Origin: Helichrysum umbraculigerum
Taxonomy: Eukaryota > Streptophyta > Magnoliopsida > Asterales > Asteraceae
NCBI GenBank assembly: GCA_949592205.1
Contig: CATIUR010000004.1
Span: forward strand, 89,206,337 to 89,270,336
DNA length: 64,000 bases
Direction: 5' to 3'
This document shows, piece after piece, positions 31,871 through 42,212 of this stretch (position 1 is its first letter; each line of letters begins with the position of its first letter). The position numbers were made by a program, and so were the translations under genes. The notes below the pieces were generated by a model. It worked only from the letters and a program-made list of their open reading frames with translations. It ran no database searches and was not told the DNA's origin.

Positions 31871-32233
31871 GATTCTTCAATAAAAGAAATGAAGATACAT
31901 GAGATTTGGTATGAAATTGTAATTGTCACAGATGTACATGTATAAAAGCAGTAATACATAACATCAACATGGAAAATGACAATTAATGTGAGTTGAGATA
32001 ACAAAGGATATCTGATAGATAAAGTGAGTTCAAAAGTTACATCCTACAGAGATATTACAAAAGGTGTCGGGAATGGTTACATCCGACTAGTTTATAGAGT
32101 AGTGCTAGATAGTCCCTAGATTACGAGGTAGATTACAAGATAAAAACTACACTATTCATAATGTAGATTAATTTGTTCCATAGCGTGCCTAAGGCGGTCC
32201 ACAATTTCTGCTAGTCGGTTGGTTCATTCTTAG
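31871..32233 (-). other. E7 spacer between extra ORF and gag
   Basis: Non-coding and partly conserved in E6 (59634-59918). The minus strand ends near the ORF with a relic reading EIVDRLRHAMEQINL that matches the C-terminus of the E6 extra ORF, but here it lies beyond the stop of the E7 ORF. Confidence 0.6.
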
Positions 32234-32710
32234 TTAAGGTTCCTGGCTTTCGGATTCGTCTTCCGACTCCAGGTTCAGGTCGTGTGGGTGGTAGCGTGCC
32301 TCAAGCATGTCCCTGTATCTTTGAGTCGTGGAGCGGTACCTAGTCTCCTCCGTTGATTTCCTGCCCAAACGTTTGATCCATGTTTTGGTCCTACGGGTTA
32401 GGTTGGTGGCCACTTTCTTCCAGTAATGGATCTTATCTTTGATTCGTGTAGGGACAGATCGGTTTGAGATTCTCAATCTTTGTTCATAGTCTATGCACTT
32501 ACGCTTAAGTGCCCAATTTCGGCCGTCTAGTCCCACAGCCTGATCTCGTACTCTTTCATATTCTTCTATGTCGATGCCAGTCATTTCGAGATTCGGATTT
32601 TCGTTTTCCTCCAGCATGATTTCTTCTTCTGGTACGATGTCCTCATCGAGATACGTGTACTGGATTTGTTCCTCGTGGACTTGGTCACTATCAGACATGT
32701 GGTCGTCCAT
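32234..32710 (-). CDS. E7 extra upstream ORF, 158 residues
   Basis: Lies between the 5' LTR and gag in the same orientation. The N-terminal 50 residues are very acidic (EEEIMLEENENPN), the middle is basic (KKVATNLTRRTKTWIKRLGRK), and the tail is acidic again. I know no domain for it. The matching slot in E6 holds an unrelated 161-residue ORF. As a first ORF on the RNA it could dampen gag-pol translation or act in trans (inference). Confidence 0.6.
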   Translation of the reverse strand: MDDHMSDSDQVHEEQIQYTYLDEDIVPEEEIMLEENENPNLEMTGIDIEEYERVRDQAVGLDGRNWALKRKCIDYEQRLRISNRSVPTRIKDKIHYWKKVATNLTRRTKTWIKRLGRKSTEETRYRSTTQRYRDMLEARYHPHDLNLESEDESESQEP

Positions 32711-33285
32711 TTGGGAATTCGCGTCTTTGAGTTCTATAGAAATGACAGAGAGAGGATTTTAGTCCTTGGAAGTACGTTGCTCCCGGGTGTTAGATGTGAT
32801 TTTCATAAAATCATTAGAGTGCGCCACAAGGTGGTGTGACGGTAATCAAGTCTGTCATGGTCGGTGCAAACCGCTGAGAGAAATTCGTAAGTGTCACCAG
32901 GGAAACGTCGGCTACCTCTATAGCGAGTGTGATTACGTGCGAGGCCTATTCATATATATTCAATATATAATAGCTTAGTAGCATAGTCAGTGAGTGAGGC
33001 CTATGTATGTATATACTCGTATATCACATAATAGCCTAGCGTATGTCTAGCACATAACAAGTAAGAGTCTCGGTTCTCTCGTGGTCAGAGTCTACTAACG
33101 CATTCCTGTTTGACATAACCATTTCAGACCTCCATCATCTTTCCTTAATTGTACATAGTTGATCAGGCTATGTTAAATTAAAGTCGTATGATGTAATTCC
33201 TGAACCAATCATGCCTAATAAGGAAATACTGCCTAATGGTCATAGTCTAGGCCCACTAAATGCAACCTAGTTCACTATAACCTTA

Positions 33286-33299
33286 GGCTCTGATACCAA
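33286..33299 (-). other. E7 primer-binding site, tRNA-iMet
   Basis: Minus strand TTGGTATCAGAGCC, two bases inside the 5' LTR edge. The 575 bp between this and the extra ORF are untranslated leader with no other clear feature. Confidence 0.9.
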
Positions 33300-33301
33300 T
33301 C

Positions 33302-35686
33302 TGTAACACCCCCGAATTCACTGTTTTGCGGAAGCATACATGGGTGTTACTAATCAATATACAAAGCACAAGATATACAGCAAACGACCTCTAAATGAGA
33401 CATTTTGTAAATTAGTTACATTCCATAGATATAATGTTTGAAAACTTAGTGTTTTCGTATACAAAATGTAGTTTCCCCTAGAGTCCACGCGTATAGCGGG
33501 AGATTCTATTACATAATCGTAATATACAAAAGATAATGCTAAGAATCTCCGTTAATGCAGTTGTGTTGAAATCATGCGACTCTAGCTAAAATCCTGGAGT
33601 AATCCTACTCCATCCGGGTACCTGAGAATACATGCTAAAAAGTGTCAACCAAAAAGGTTGGTGAATCTCACAGGTTTGTAAATTATATCGGCTTTGAACA
33701 CGAGATTTCGTTAGTAGTGCCCGTAGGCGTATAATCAACCATTGCAATCCAGCAATCGTAAAATCAGTATTTGCAATCCAGCAAATGTAAATAAATAAGT
33801 TTATACCGTTGCCATGAGGCTCATAATCGAAGCTTAACCCGTAATAATATGTTTGCTCCCGTGACATGCTCGTAAGTGAGCAAGCATCAGTAACGAATAA
33901 GTTGTCACCCGTTTATACGTGTAAATCGGTACGTGGCAGCGCTACTGCCCCGGGTGGGGAGGGTCATTTCCCTAATGGATCCATTAACTACTGTTCGCGC
34001 TTAAGTCCATAACTAACGATATATGATGGAGAGACTTCTGTTTGTAAGTAAACTCATGCAATTTCGTTTGGTATAGTAAACAGTTTAGTACTTGTGTTCA
34101 AGGAAAAGTAGTAGCATGTATCTCCCCCAATAAGATAAAACAGTAAAAGTGGGGCCGTAAGACTCACCTGAGTCTTTGCAAGTACGTTTATATCAATAAA
34201 CGAGTAAGTAATATCGACCGTAGGTTCTCCGAACCCGTAACCTTCAAATGCCTAAACATATAAAGTTAAGTAAGTAGATGTCTCGCAAGACCATCTAGGC
34301 TAGTTGTTTACACAACTCATTATGTCCAAGTGTTTGTTTAGTAATTCGTTTGTAGTTTGAAAACAAATATGGTCCGTTGGTGACGGTTTGTAATAATGAT
34401 TCAAAGCGTTATCATTTATAACGCAATTTAGTGTAATTGTAATTGAAAGTATGTTCTCTGACGTTTGTTAAGTCGTATGACATAAGTATTTGAAGTTGTA
34501 TAAGTTCAACACTTAGTAAAATCTGACTTTTCAAGGTTCTGGTTTGTGCGACGTAGCATGCGACGTAGCATGCGACGTAGGGTGGTACGTCGCATGATGC
34601 GACCTTCGCAAATCAATGCGACGTAGGTTCGGTTTGCGACGTAAAAGTCTACGTCGCTATGTGCGACGTCCGCAAGTTAATGCGACGTAATAGGCTGCGT
34701 CGCTAGTGCGACGTTGGGATTTTTGTGCGACGTAGGCCGCGACGTCGCTAAATGCGACGTTGGCCACAAAATGCGACGTTTTGAGCTACGTCGCAGATAG
34801 TCCAGCGTCTCTGCGACGTAGCGGTCTGATCGGAATTTGGTGGCCGGAAAATCGGTCGAAAAACTTCCGTTCGGTCCAAATCTTTTACCCAACCCATTTT
34901 TGGACATTTTAAGCATATATAAACCATAAAAACGTAAAAATGAGCAAAAACGGAGAGTTTCGGGTTTTGTCGGAAACTTACAAAATGTCGGATCGAAAAT
35001 CCGAAAAGATAGGAATGTAGATCGTGTGATGGTGAACGTTTTCTTCCAAATGAGAGGTGTGATCCAAGCTCGTTTTGATGTAGTATTTTGTGAAATTGAG
35101 TGATGGTGGAGGTTGAAAGTTTGGGAGAAAAAGAAAGAAAATAGAAAAGAAGAGAGAGAGAGTGATGTGGTGAAATGAGAAGAAAAGGAGGAAAATTGGG
35201 GGTTTTGATGAAAGCCCCCATTTTCCAGTACGCGCACTGTGCTCCGTGCGGTGTTCGTTTCCCCCGTCGTTTAAACGTTATATTTTTAAAAGATGACGGG
35301 AATGTTTTAATGAAATACCTTGGAGTTAATTATAAAACATTCGTCGAAGTATTAAAATTCTTAACTCGCGTTTAATACGTATTCGTTAAATTATTTAAAA
35401 TGTCGTCGCGATATATAGTTAGTGTTTGTTCGCTGTGTATTTTATATAGTAAAATACGTTCTCATTATTTAGGTAAGTTTCTGTCACCAACGTCAAAATA
35501 ATTGTGTTGGACTCCGTCCGGTTAGTTCGTACGATTTATCCAAATCGCGTAAATACACACATATATATATAAATCACCTTATATATATATACAAATAGAG
35601 TCTGCAATTAGTCCTATTACATACTAATTACAACTAGTTACAAGTTATTAGGCATAATTAATTATCCTAATTTAGCAGGTGTTACA
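33302..35686 (-). repeat. E7 5' LTR
   Basis: 2385 bp, pair of 25043-27427. GCGACGT array at about 34546-34820. The possible splice donor GTAAGT on the minus strand is at 34976-34981 and lies upstream of the array in the transcript direction. Confidence 0.95.
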
Positions 35687-35983
35687 TTTAAGAATCAGAA
35701 TACCAATACTAAAAATCTGTTTCATAAATTAAAATTTTAAACAATTTAATTAATATGGATAACTATAATGTGTAAATAAAAATTATTATTATTTGTGTAA
35801 TATATAGCTCATGAATGATTACTAATATATTTGTCCATTTTAAACAATCTATATTTATATTTCTGAATACACTTTTATTGTTAGTATGTATATTACTTAT
35901 GATTTCCACATATGATATACCTTTAAATTTAATTATACAATTTACTTTTATATTCCAAATAAATATATGAAATACATTTTTAA

Positions 35984-36043
35984 GAATCAAGACATTGGTG
36001 ACAGGTCTGTATTTTCATGCAACAGAGCGACATAACTTGATTC
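35984..36043 (-). ncRNA. Hairpin H2 of the shared module (E3)
   Basis: Minus-strand arms GAATCAAG and CTTGATTC pair perfectly. The tip reads CTGTT, GCAT-GAAA-ATAC (one mismatch), AGACCTGTCACC. Confidence 0.7.
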
Positions 36044-36049
36044 AGGTTT

Positions 36050-36143
36050 AAGCAAAACCAGACTTGGTCAAACCATTTTGGCGACCTCATTAGGTATCTT
36101 TTATCTTTAAGACTTTTCAAGTACTTTTGACTTGCGTTTGCTT
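36050..36143 (-). ncRNA. Middle stem of the shared module (E3)
   Basis: Minus-strand AAGCAAA pairs with TTTGCTT and, inside, GTCAAA with TTTGAC, as in E2. The loop shares AAGTACTTG and AGGTCGCCA with E2. Confidence 0.6.
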
Positions 36144-36152
36144 AATTTTTAA

Positions 36153-36214
36153 GTATATATTAATAGAGACCAGGTCTATACTTTCGTATAACAGAGGAAA
36201 CCATGAATATATAC
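36153..36214 (-). ncRNA. Hairpin H1 of the shared module (E3)
   Basis: Minus-strand arms GTATATATT and AATATATAC pair perfectly over 9 bp. The tip reads TTTCCTCTGTT, ATAC-GAAA-GTAT with a GNRA tetraloop, AGACCTGGTCTC. Confidence 0.72.
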
Positions 36215-36611
36215 CCCCAAATGTATTCACATAAGTAAAAAGATATAAAATTATTGCATAATAAATTTAAAAATTAAGACTTTTATGTCATAAATCATAG
36301 TATGTATCATAAAATAATAAACAAGTTAATTAATTATTTTATTAAAATTCAGAAACCTTCATATAGATTGCCTATTAGTACATCATATCACATAACTATA
36401 TATTACTTCTTATTTAAGTAGCTTACGTTATATATACAAAACAGTTAATCCACATTAAAGTCTGAACTTTTAAATACAAAACAAAACTTTTAACAAAAAT
36501 ATTCTAACTAATAAATACTTAGTTATTAACTTAAAATTTTAAATTTTTTAATAAAATTTAAGAACAATAGAAACTTAAATGATTAATTAAAGAAATTCTG
36601 TTTCTTACGAA

Positions 36612-36652
36612 CCCTATCCCCACACTTAAATTATACAATGCCCTCATTGTAT
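36612..36652 (-). other. E3 internal hairpin plus PPT-like tract
   Basis: Minus strand: arms ATACAATG and CATTGTAT (perfect 8 bp), loop AGGG, then AATTTAAGTGTGGGGATAGG. Located between the ORF and the shared module, about 430 bp past the ORF stop. Confidence 0.75.
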
Positions 36653-37077
36653 AAAAATTGATAAACAAAAGTGAGTAAGGGAAAGAAAAATAGAACAGAA
36701 AAACTCTCCTGACTGAAATTATAAATTTCATCATCGGCTAAGAAAAATCTGCTTGGTTGATTTCTTCATCTCTTGAAAAATAATATACAACATCCACACT
36801 TTCGTAGTTAATCACGATTGCATTTAGCATATGCAATAAGCCTTTAAACCCCTCGGTATCCCGAGTGGACGAGTTATAGTCTCGTGAGGGTTTTCAGTGA
36901 ACATACCCACAAAGTTCATTAATAATAAAGTAAGAACTTTATAAATAAAGTGCTGAACTTACTGCCAGTCTATTGCTATCAAAAATAAACAACCATATTA
37001 GCATAATAATAATAAGTGTGAAAAGTAAAAATAATAATAAGTACAGTCATCCCAAATATAAATGTATCAAACATAAT
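36653..37077 (-). other. E3 spacer after the ORF
   Basis: Non-coding. Shares the phrase GGCAGTAAGTTCAGC with E5 (47884 onward), so this is conserved 3' leader or trailer sequence of the E3/E5 family. No other feature seen. Confidence 0.5.
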
Positions 37078-37981
37078 CTAATCATCATCTGAATCATCCT
37101 GCCCTGGCTGTCTCGAAGGTCCAGCTCCATCATCAACTATCGAAACATACGGCTGGAACTCAATAGACCTATCTCTCAACAGCTGCTGTAACAATCCAAG
37201 CTGATAATCAGATCTACGAAAACTCTCTCTCTCAAACCTATCAAACCTCTGCTCCATCCTGGCAAATATCTGATCAATCGTATCAAATCTCCTACCATGT
37301 CCTATCTCAATCCTCTCCAGTCTCTGCTGAATATCATCAAACATATCACCCCGACCACGGCCTCTACCACGTCCTCTGCCTCTACCTGCTGGCAGATCAA
37401 CCTCTGTTACTGGTATCTCCGGTACTGGTGGTGGTGGAACATGTGGTCCTCTCAATCTCGCTCTCTGTACAGGCTGCTGTCCAGGGGCAACCTCAGGCGT
37501 CCACAACAAAACTCCCTCCTGTACACCCTCCTGAATAATCCCTAACTCAATCAACTTGTCCTCGCCTAGTAAGGACATCCCATATGTAACCGGTGTACAA
37601 GTCATAAAATCTGCAGCTCCCATCTGATAATAATGAGCTATCCTAGTAACATACTGCCCTCCACATAAACTACTGGTAAGCCTATGCCCCGTCGCACCGG
37701 TAGTCATCCAATGAACTAATCTCCAGGAACATTGATCAGCGTCCCCTGAAAATAGTATGCAAATAAACGAAATCGGGCTGATAGACCTTCTCAGGTCCAG
37801 TGTGCCTACCACAGATAGAAAACGATAACAACCTATGTACAAGCCTATGAACCGGGCTCCTCATATGTATATCTGAAGGTGCTCTATCCCCATAATCAAC
37901 AACAGCTAGCTGTCTCCAATACTCAGCTATCTCAACAGATGAATACTGCTCTACCATACCTGCAGTCAAATGATCTCCAAA
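37078..37981 (-). pseudogene. E3 Athila ORF1-like ORF, truncated and frameshifted
   Basis: The frame starts within the protein at the deletion junction (37982), reads HRLVHRLLSFSICGRHTGPEKVYQ, shifts frame near 37740, then continues with SSLCGGQYVTRIAHYY, an RG-rich run (RGRGRGRGRGRG) and a heptad-rich segment (DIQQRLERIE, then IDQIFARMEQRFDRFE). It ends in an acidic tail. The E5 homologue shares CGGxxVTRxAxY. The pattern fits the Athila ORF1 / plant transposon protein family as I recall it. Function unknown; possible RNA binding through the RG repeats is inference. Confidence 0.75.
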
Positions 37982-39172
37982 AGAATAACTTAATAATATT
38001 CAGATGGATAAAAGATTTTAATTATTCAAACTATTATTTATTAAACTTATTATATGTACTTTATGTCTATTTGCTTTGTTGGCTATTATTACTGGTGAAT
38101 TACTAATGTAGAAAATTACTTAAGGTTAAGCTAATCTTCATCATAGCAACACAGTCATAAGGTTACGCAAAGTATCACTAATTAATAAGATCTATCATCA
38201 GTTTATTAATACAATTTCTAAGGTTAGGCTTGAATCACAGTATTACTTTATATTAATGAATCATTCTTCGTCTATCGCATAAGGTTAAGATCAAGACATA
38301 AACATAATCACTTAATTTATATAAACTTAATATGGTCATCCTCGTTTAATATAAATCAGTCTAATTATGTCAAGAACAATCATCAATATATCATAATAAA
38401 GACAATTCTTGTATAATAAACATTCAATAATATAGTTCCTACATAAACATATAATTCATATAATAAACTTAACAAACATTCATTCAAACAGTTATAATGC
38501 AAACCTAATTCACAATTAAATCAAATAAACAATATCATAAATAACTCAATAAGGTTATTAAAGTTACAAGGATAAAGAAATCGAACCAATTGACGAACTA
38601 GCTATTCCTAGGGTTAAAAACCTTCAAACCCTAGCTCCTTAACCTCCAAAATCGTACCTAAAGTCGACCTAAAACCCTAACTTTCGGTTTTAGTATTCTT
38701 GAATCGTATATGAAAAACCTAAACCTAAACCTCTATTTATACTTTTTCTGGCTGACCTTCCAACCGCCGGTTGGGACCTCCAACCACCGGTTGGGCTCTT
38801 TGAATCCTAGTCCAACTCCACGTGTCTCCACCACCTTACAACCCTAATATTCCAACCGCCGGTTGGGCTTTCCAATCGCCGGTTGGACTGAATTCCAGAA
38901 TATTCTAAAAACAGGTTTGGGCTTCAATTTGGGCTTCTTCTTTTCTTTAACGGATTTTAATCTTCATCTTGGCCCATTTCTTCATTTCTTTATTTTCTTC
39001 AGTTTCTTTCAGTTTCGGATTCGCTCTTGTTCCTTTTTCTTCAATCTTCAATTAAAATACATCTCTGTAAATATTAACAAAATAAGTATCTAAAATCATA
39101 TAAATGCACTAAAATGTATATAAATATAGGGATAAATTACTATAAAATATACTATCTATTTGATGCTTATCA
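37982..39172 (-). repeat. E3 5' LTR remnant
   Basis: Matches about 23731-24960. The last ~300 bp on the minus strand are missing, and the junction leads directly into the ORF. Palindrome copies CCAACCGCCGGTTGG occur at about 38759-38888. Confidence 0.88.
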
Positions 39173-39177
39173 ATAGA

Positions 39178-39610
39178 CATTAAGCTCTACATCTTCTTCA
39201 GTGTACATTCCGCGTAGTCGAGTTGTCACGTAAGTTGCTAGGTTGATTTGTGACATATGCGGAATGAATCTTGGTACCTCATGAGTTTCTTCTTCATATG
39301 CTGACTGGTTCAGTTCATCAATTATCAGCTCAACATGGTGACCAATGGTGGAATGAATGACGATCCTATAGTTCTCTATGGCTGTGAGGTGTTCTCCAGT
39401 CTCGATGAGATCTAGAAGTGTTCTAAGATCTCCCACCATTCTGATATCGGCATAGTTTTGTGGGTTTCCAGTAGCTCTTTCAAGATGGGTTCTCATGGAT
39501 GCTAGTGTAGCCTTTTGACTAGCTGAGTAGGGAAAAGATGATCCGGCCAAAGCACAATATACTTTTTGGTATATTTGCTTCTGGCTGCTGCAGAACTCGA
39601 CTTCTCCCAT
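39178..39610 (-). pseudogene. E4 second ORF, N-terminal lobe
   Basis: On the minus strand the methionine at 39610 opens MGEVEFCSSQKQ. The lobe contains YQKVYCALAGSSFPYSASQ, LLDLIETGEHLTA and INLATYVTTRL. E5 has the matching HSAFPYSANQ, LLHSDDHLTD and IDLASYLGVHL. The protein was cut by E3 and resumes at 23413. It lies directly after the gag-protease ORF, where RT would be expected. No known domain recognised. Confidence 0.68.
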
Positions 39611-39658
39611 CGGGTAGTTGGGTCTTTCGAGCTGTTGAGCTTCTCTGTTGACTTATTC

Positions 39659-42207
39659 TTAAAGGGAATCGGAAAATTGTTGAATATGTTGGATTAGAGT
39701 ATGGGGTACTGGTTCTCCATAATTGGCGAGGTATGAATCGTACTCTCGTTCAATTTGCCTTATCAGGTGTCTCTGGGCGGTGGTGTAATTGTTGGTTGAT
39801 TCTTTGATAGCCTCCACAATGACGCGCACATCTTCATTTTCATCAATCAGGTCAATCATTTCTTCGTGAGTGTCGATGAGGGGAATCTCTAGTCTTTCAG
39901 CTGTGATGACGGGGGAGTTTGGTGGAGCAAGAGGAGTTTCTGGAATAGAGCGTTCATCGAGAGTGACGTCGATACATTCACCGTCATACTCAACTTCATC
40001 TTCAGAATCTTTGTCACGTGAATCTGGGAATTGGTGGAATTCTTCATCTGAGGGTGCGTTGTTGAAAGGTTGGGTACTGTCTACTTCGATGGTTCTGACT
40101 TCCGTGGTTGTATTTTGAAGGTTCTCTTCAACAAAGCCTCCTTTTTGACGTGCCTTATATGCAGAGATTCTCTGTAGGTGTCCAACATACAGGTCTGGGT
40201 GCTTTGATGATTGGAGTTCTTTTTCAAAATTGTCTATGTCGCAGAGTCGGGTTCGGGTGAAAGGTTTGGAAGGATCGAGATAGAAGTTAAGAATGTTTCC
40301 CATTCTTCGGAGATGAGTGGACTTGAGCTCTTGACGGAGAGTTTCATAATCAACGGATTCTTCTAATGAAGGGTAATCATCATAGCTCTGTATTCTATTT
40401 ACTTCGGCCATTTGTGGTGTATCAATTTGATCTTCATCTTCCTCCATTTCTTCCTCCTCCTCTTCAGGTTCTTCTTCTTCCATTTCTTCTGTTCCTTCAT
40501 CTTCCTCAGCGGGTTCTTCCTCTTCTTCCTCAGGTTCTGATTCGTCCTCCTCGGATTCTTCTTCTTCCTCTGCGTCTTGATAATCCTCATCCTCGTCTCG
40601 GTCAGTTTCAGTGTCGTAGATCAAGGTTGTGGGTCGAGTGAAACACTGTTCTTCTTCAGGGTCTGATTCGTCATCGGAACAAATTCTGCCTGTTGATATA
40701 GCATAGCATTCTTCTTGTTCTGGTGTACAATCCGGTTGGTCGATCTTGTAAGTGATGCTTTCACCATGTGCTCGTAGAACAATCGTGTGGTTATACACAT
40801 CAATCACTGCTCTAGCTGTGTTCATGAATGGTCTTCCAAGGATAATCGGGATGTTTATGTCCTCGTGGATATCCATTACCACAAAATCCGTAGGAAAGAA
40901 GAATTTGTTAACTTGAACTAAGACATTCTCAGCTATTCCTTTTGGGTATCTAACAAATTGGTCAGCTAGTTGGACAGTCATCTTAGTGGGTTTCAAATTT
41001 TCAAGTTCTAGCCTCTTAAACAGGGAGTAGGGCATAAGGTTAATGCTAGCTCCTAGGTAAATAGAACAAGGGAGTGTGAATCTACCGGTGTCTCCTAGTT
41101 TTTCGGGAAGGCTATTCTTAAGTAGAGCTGATGTTTCAGAACTAAGGGGAATGTTGTTTACTTCGGGCAGTTTAACCTTAGTGGATAGCAATTTCCTAAT
41201 ATATTTGTTACGACCGGGAACTCTAGACATGGTGTCAAGGAATTTTCCATCTAACTTAAAGGATGATAATTTCTTAGGTTGGACATTAAGTCTAGCGGAA
41301 TAAGGGATTCTAACCTCTTTGTTCATGGTTGGAGTGGTATCTACAGCTGGTATCTTGATCTTTGGTTCTTCCTTTAATGGTACAGCAGGAGGAGGTGGAG
41401 TGGCTGCTTCATTGGTGGTAGTGAGTTGCTTTGCTTCCTCAACGTGTGGGTTGTAAACCGTGTTGCTAGGAAAACTTCCTCTAGGTCTGTTCTCAAGACG
41501 TTGTGCCAATTGTCCAATTTGAGCTTCCAAATTCTTTAGCACGGCCAATTGGTTTCTCATAAAAAGCTCGGCTTGATCTTGTCTAGCGGACGTCTTTTGG
41601 TTGAGTAGGTGTTGACCTTGCATGAATTGGGTGAAGGCGTCATCTGAACTTGAAGCTGGGGCATTTGTCTTTGTAGGTTGTTCAGCGGTTTGGTTTGTAT
41701 CGGAAGTGGGTGCAGGAAGTGCGAGGGGTTGGTTGTAAGGAAGTTGTGGTTGTTGTGGGTAAGGTGGGTATCTAGGTGGGTATCGGGGTTCGAAAGGTTA
41801 GTTGGTTCTTTGCGGGAATGGAGGTCCTCTAGGTTGGTTATTGTTTTGGTTGAAACAGGGTGGAAAATTTTGTGGTCGAGCGGGAAACTGAGCATAGTAG
41901 ACGGTGCATCTGCTTCTTCGTATTCCACTTGGTATTCACCAGATGGTTGCGGGTTGGTGCAATGTTGACAGACTTGCACTTGGTGTACTTGGTGCTGTTG
42001 TTTCTTAAGTTCTCCAAACTGTTTGACAAGTGAGTCCATTTTCTGTGTCAATACCTTAAGTGCTTCAACTGGAACTGGATTCGGTGCAGCGATAGGTGCT
42101 GAAGATGTTGAGTGGTCTCCAGAGTTCCAATCATAATGATGCATAGTCATGTTCTCTATCAGGTTCCATCCTTCTTCGTCGGTCTTTGCCATGAAGTTTC
42201 CTTCTGT
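39659..42207 (-). pseudogene. E4 gag C-terminus and protease-like region
   Basis: The minus frames join gag after the E5 insertion: GNFMAKTDEEGWNLIENM, a degenerate knuckle CQHCTNPQPSGEY, a Q/P/N-rich part with frame breaks near 41800, then a 654-residue frame. Its ending region RNQLAVLKNLEAQIGQLAQRL is typical of Athila gag. The protease-like part has LGASINLMP but lacks the catalytic Asp (Tyr occupies that place and the preceding strand is shortened), followed by IPIILGRPFMNTA. A highly acidic E/D run spans about 40400-40620. No RT follows. Confidence 0.8.
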
Positions 42208-42212
42208 AGCAG
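42208..42212. repeat. E5 target-site duplication (AGCAG), left copy
   Basis: AGCAG recurs at 50727-50731 after the right LTR and places E5 inside E4 gag. Confidence 0.9.

Larger units (their letters stand above)
25043..35686 (-). mobile_element. E7: young Ty3/Gypsy chromovirus, apparently intact
   Basis: Two 2385-bp LTRs, TGTAACACCC at the left and TGTTACA at the right (plus strand), with TSD TTTAA at 25038-25042 and 35687-35691. By eye I find a single LTR difference (G at 25132 against A at 33391). PBS, an extra upstream ORF, a full gag-pol and a PPT are all present. It inserted into E3 and is one of the youngest events here. It belongs to the chromodomain-bearing Tekay/Del type (inference from pol). 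Confidence 0.95.
35692..36440 (-). ncRNA. Shared structured non-coding module, E3 copy
   Basis: On the minus strand it aligns with E2 10870-11700 and E5 48310-49000, from GATGTACTAATAGGCAA through both hairpins to CATACTAACAATAAAAG. H1 is 36153-36214, the middle stem 36050-36143 and H2 35984-36043. No ORF of note. Confidence 0.7.
23419..39172 (-). mobile_element. E3: non-autonomous Athila-like element with nested E7
   Basis: The LTR ends are TGATAAGC and ACACATCA on the minus strand, the same termini type as E5. The 3' LTR (23419-24960) is complete. The 5' LTR lost its last ~300 bp, the PBS, the leader and the start of the interior, because LTR sequence at about 37982 runs straight into the middle of an ORF. 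What remains is an Athila ORF1-like ORF, the hairpin/PPT unit, the shared non-coding module and the terminal PPT. No gag, protease or pol is seen. E7 is inserted in the 3' non-coding part. Confidence 0.85.

Noticed and set aside
36840..36900. tRNA-like look of the segment around CTCGGTATCCCGAGTGG
   Set aside because: Short stems only; no complete cloverleaf, no T-arm consensus GTTCRA in place.
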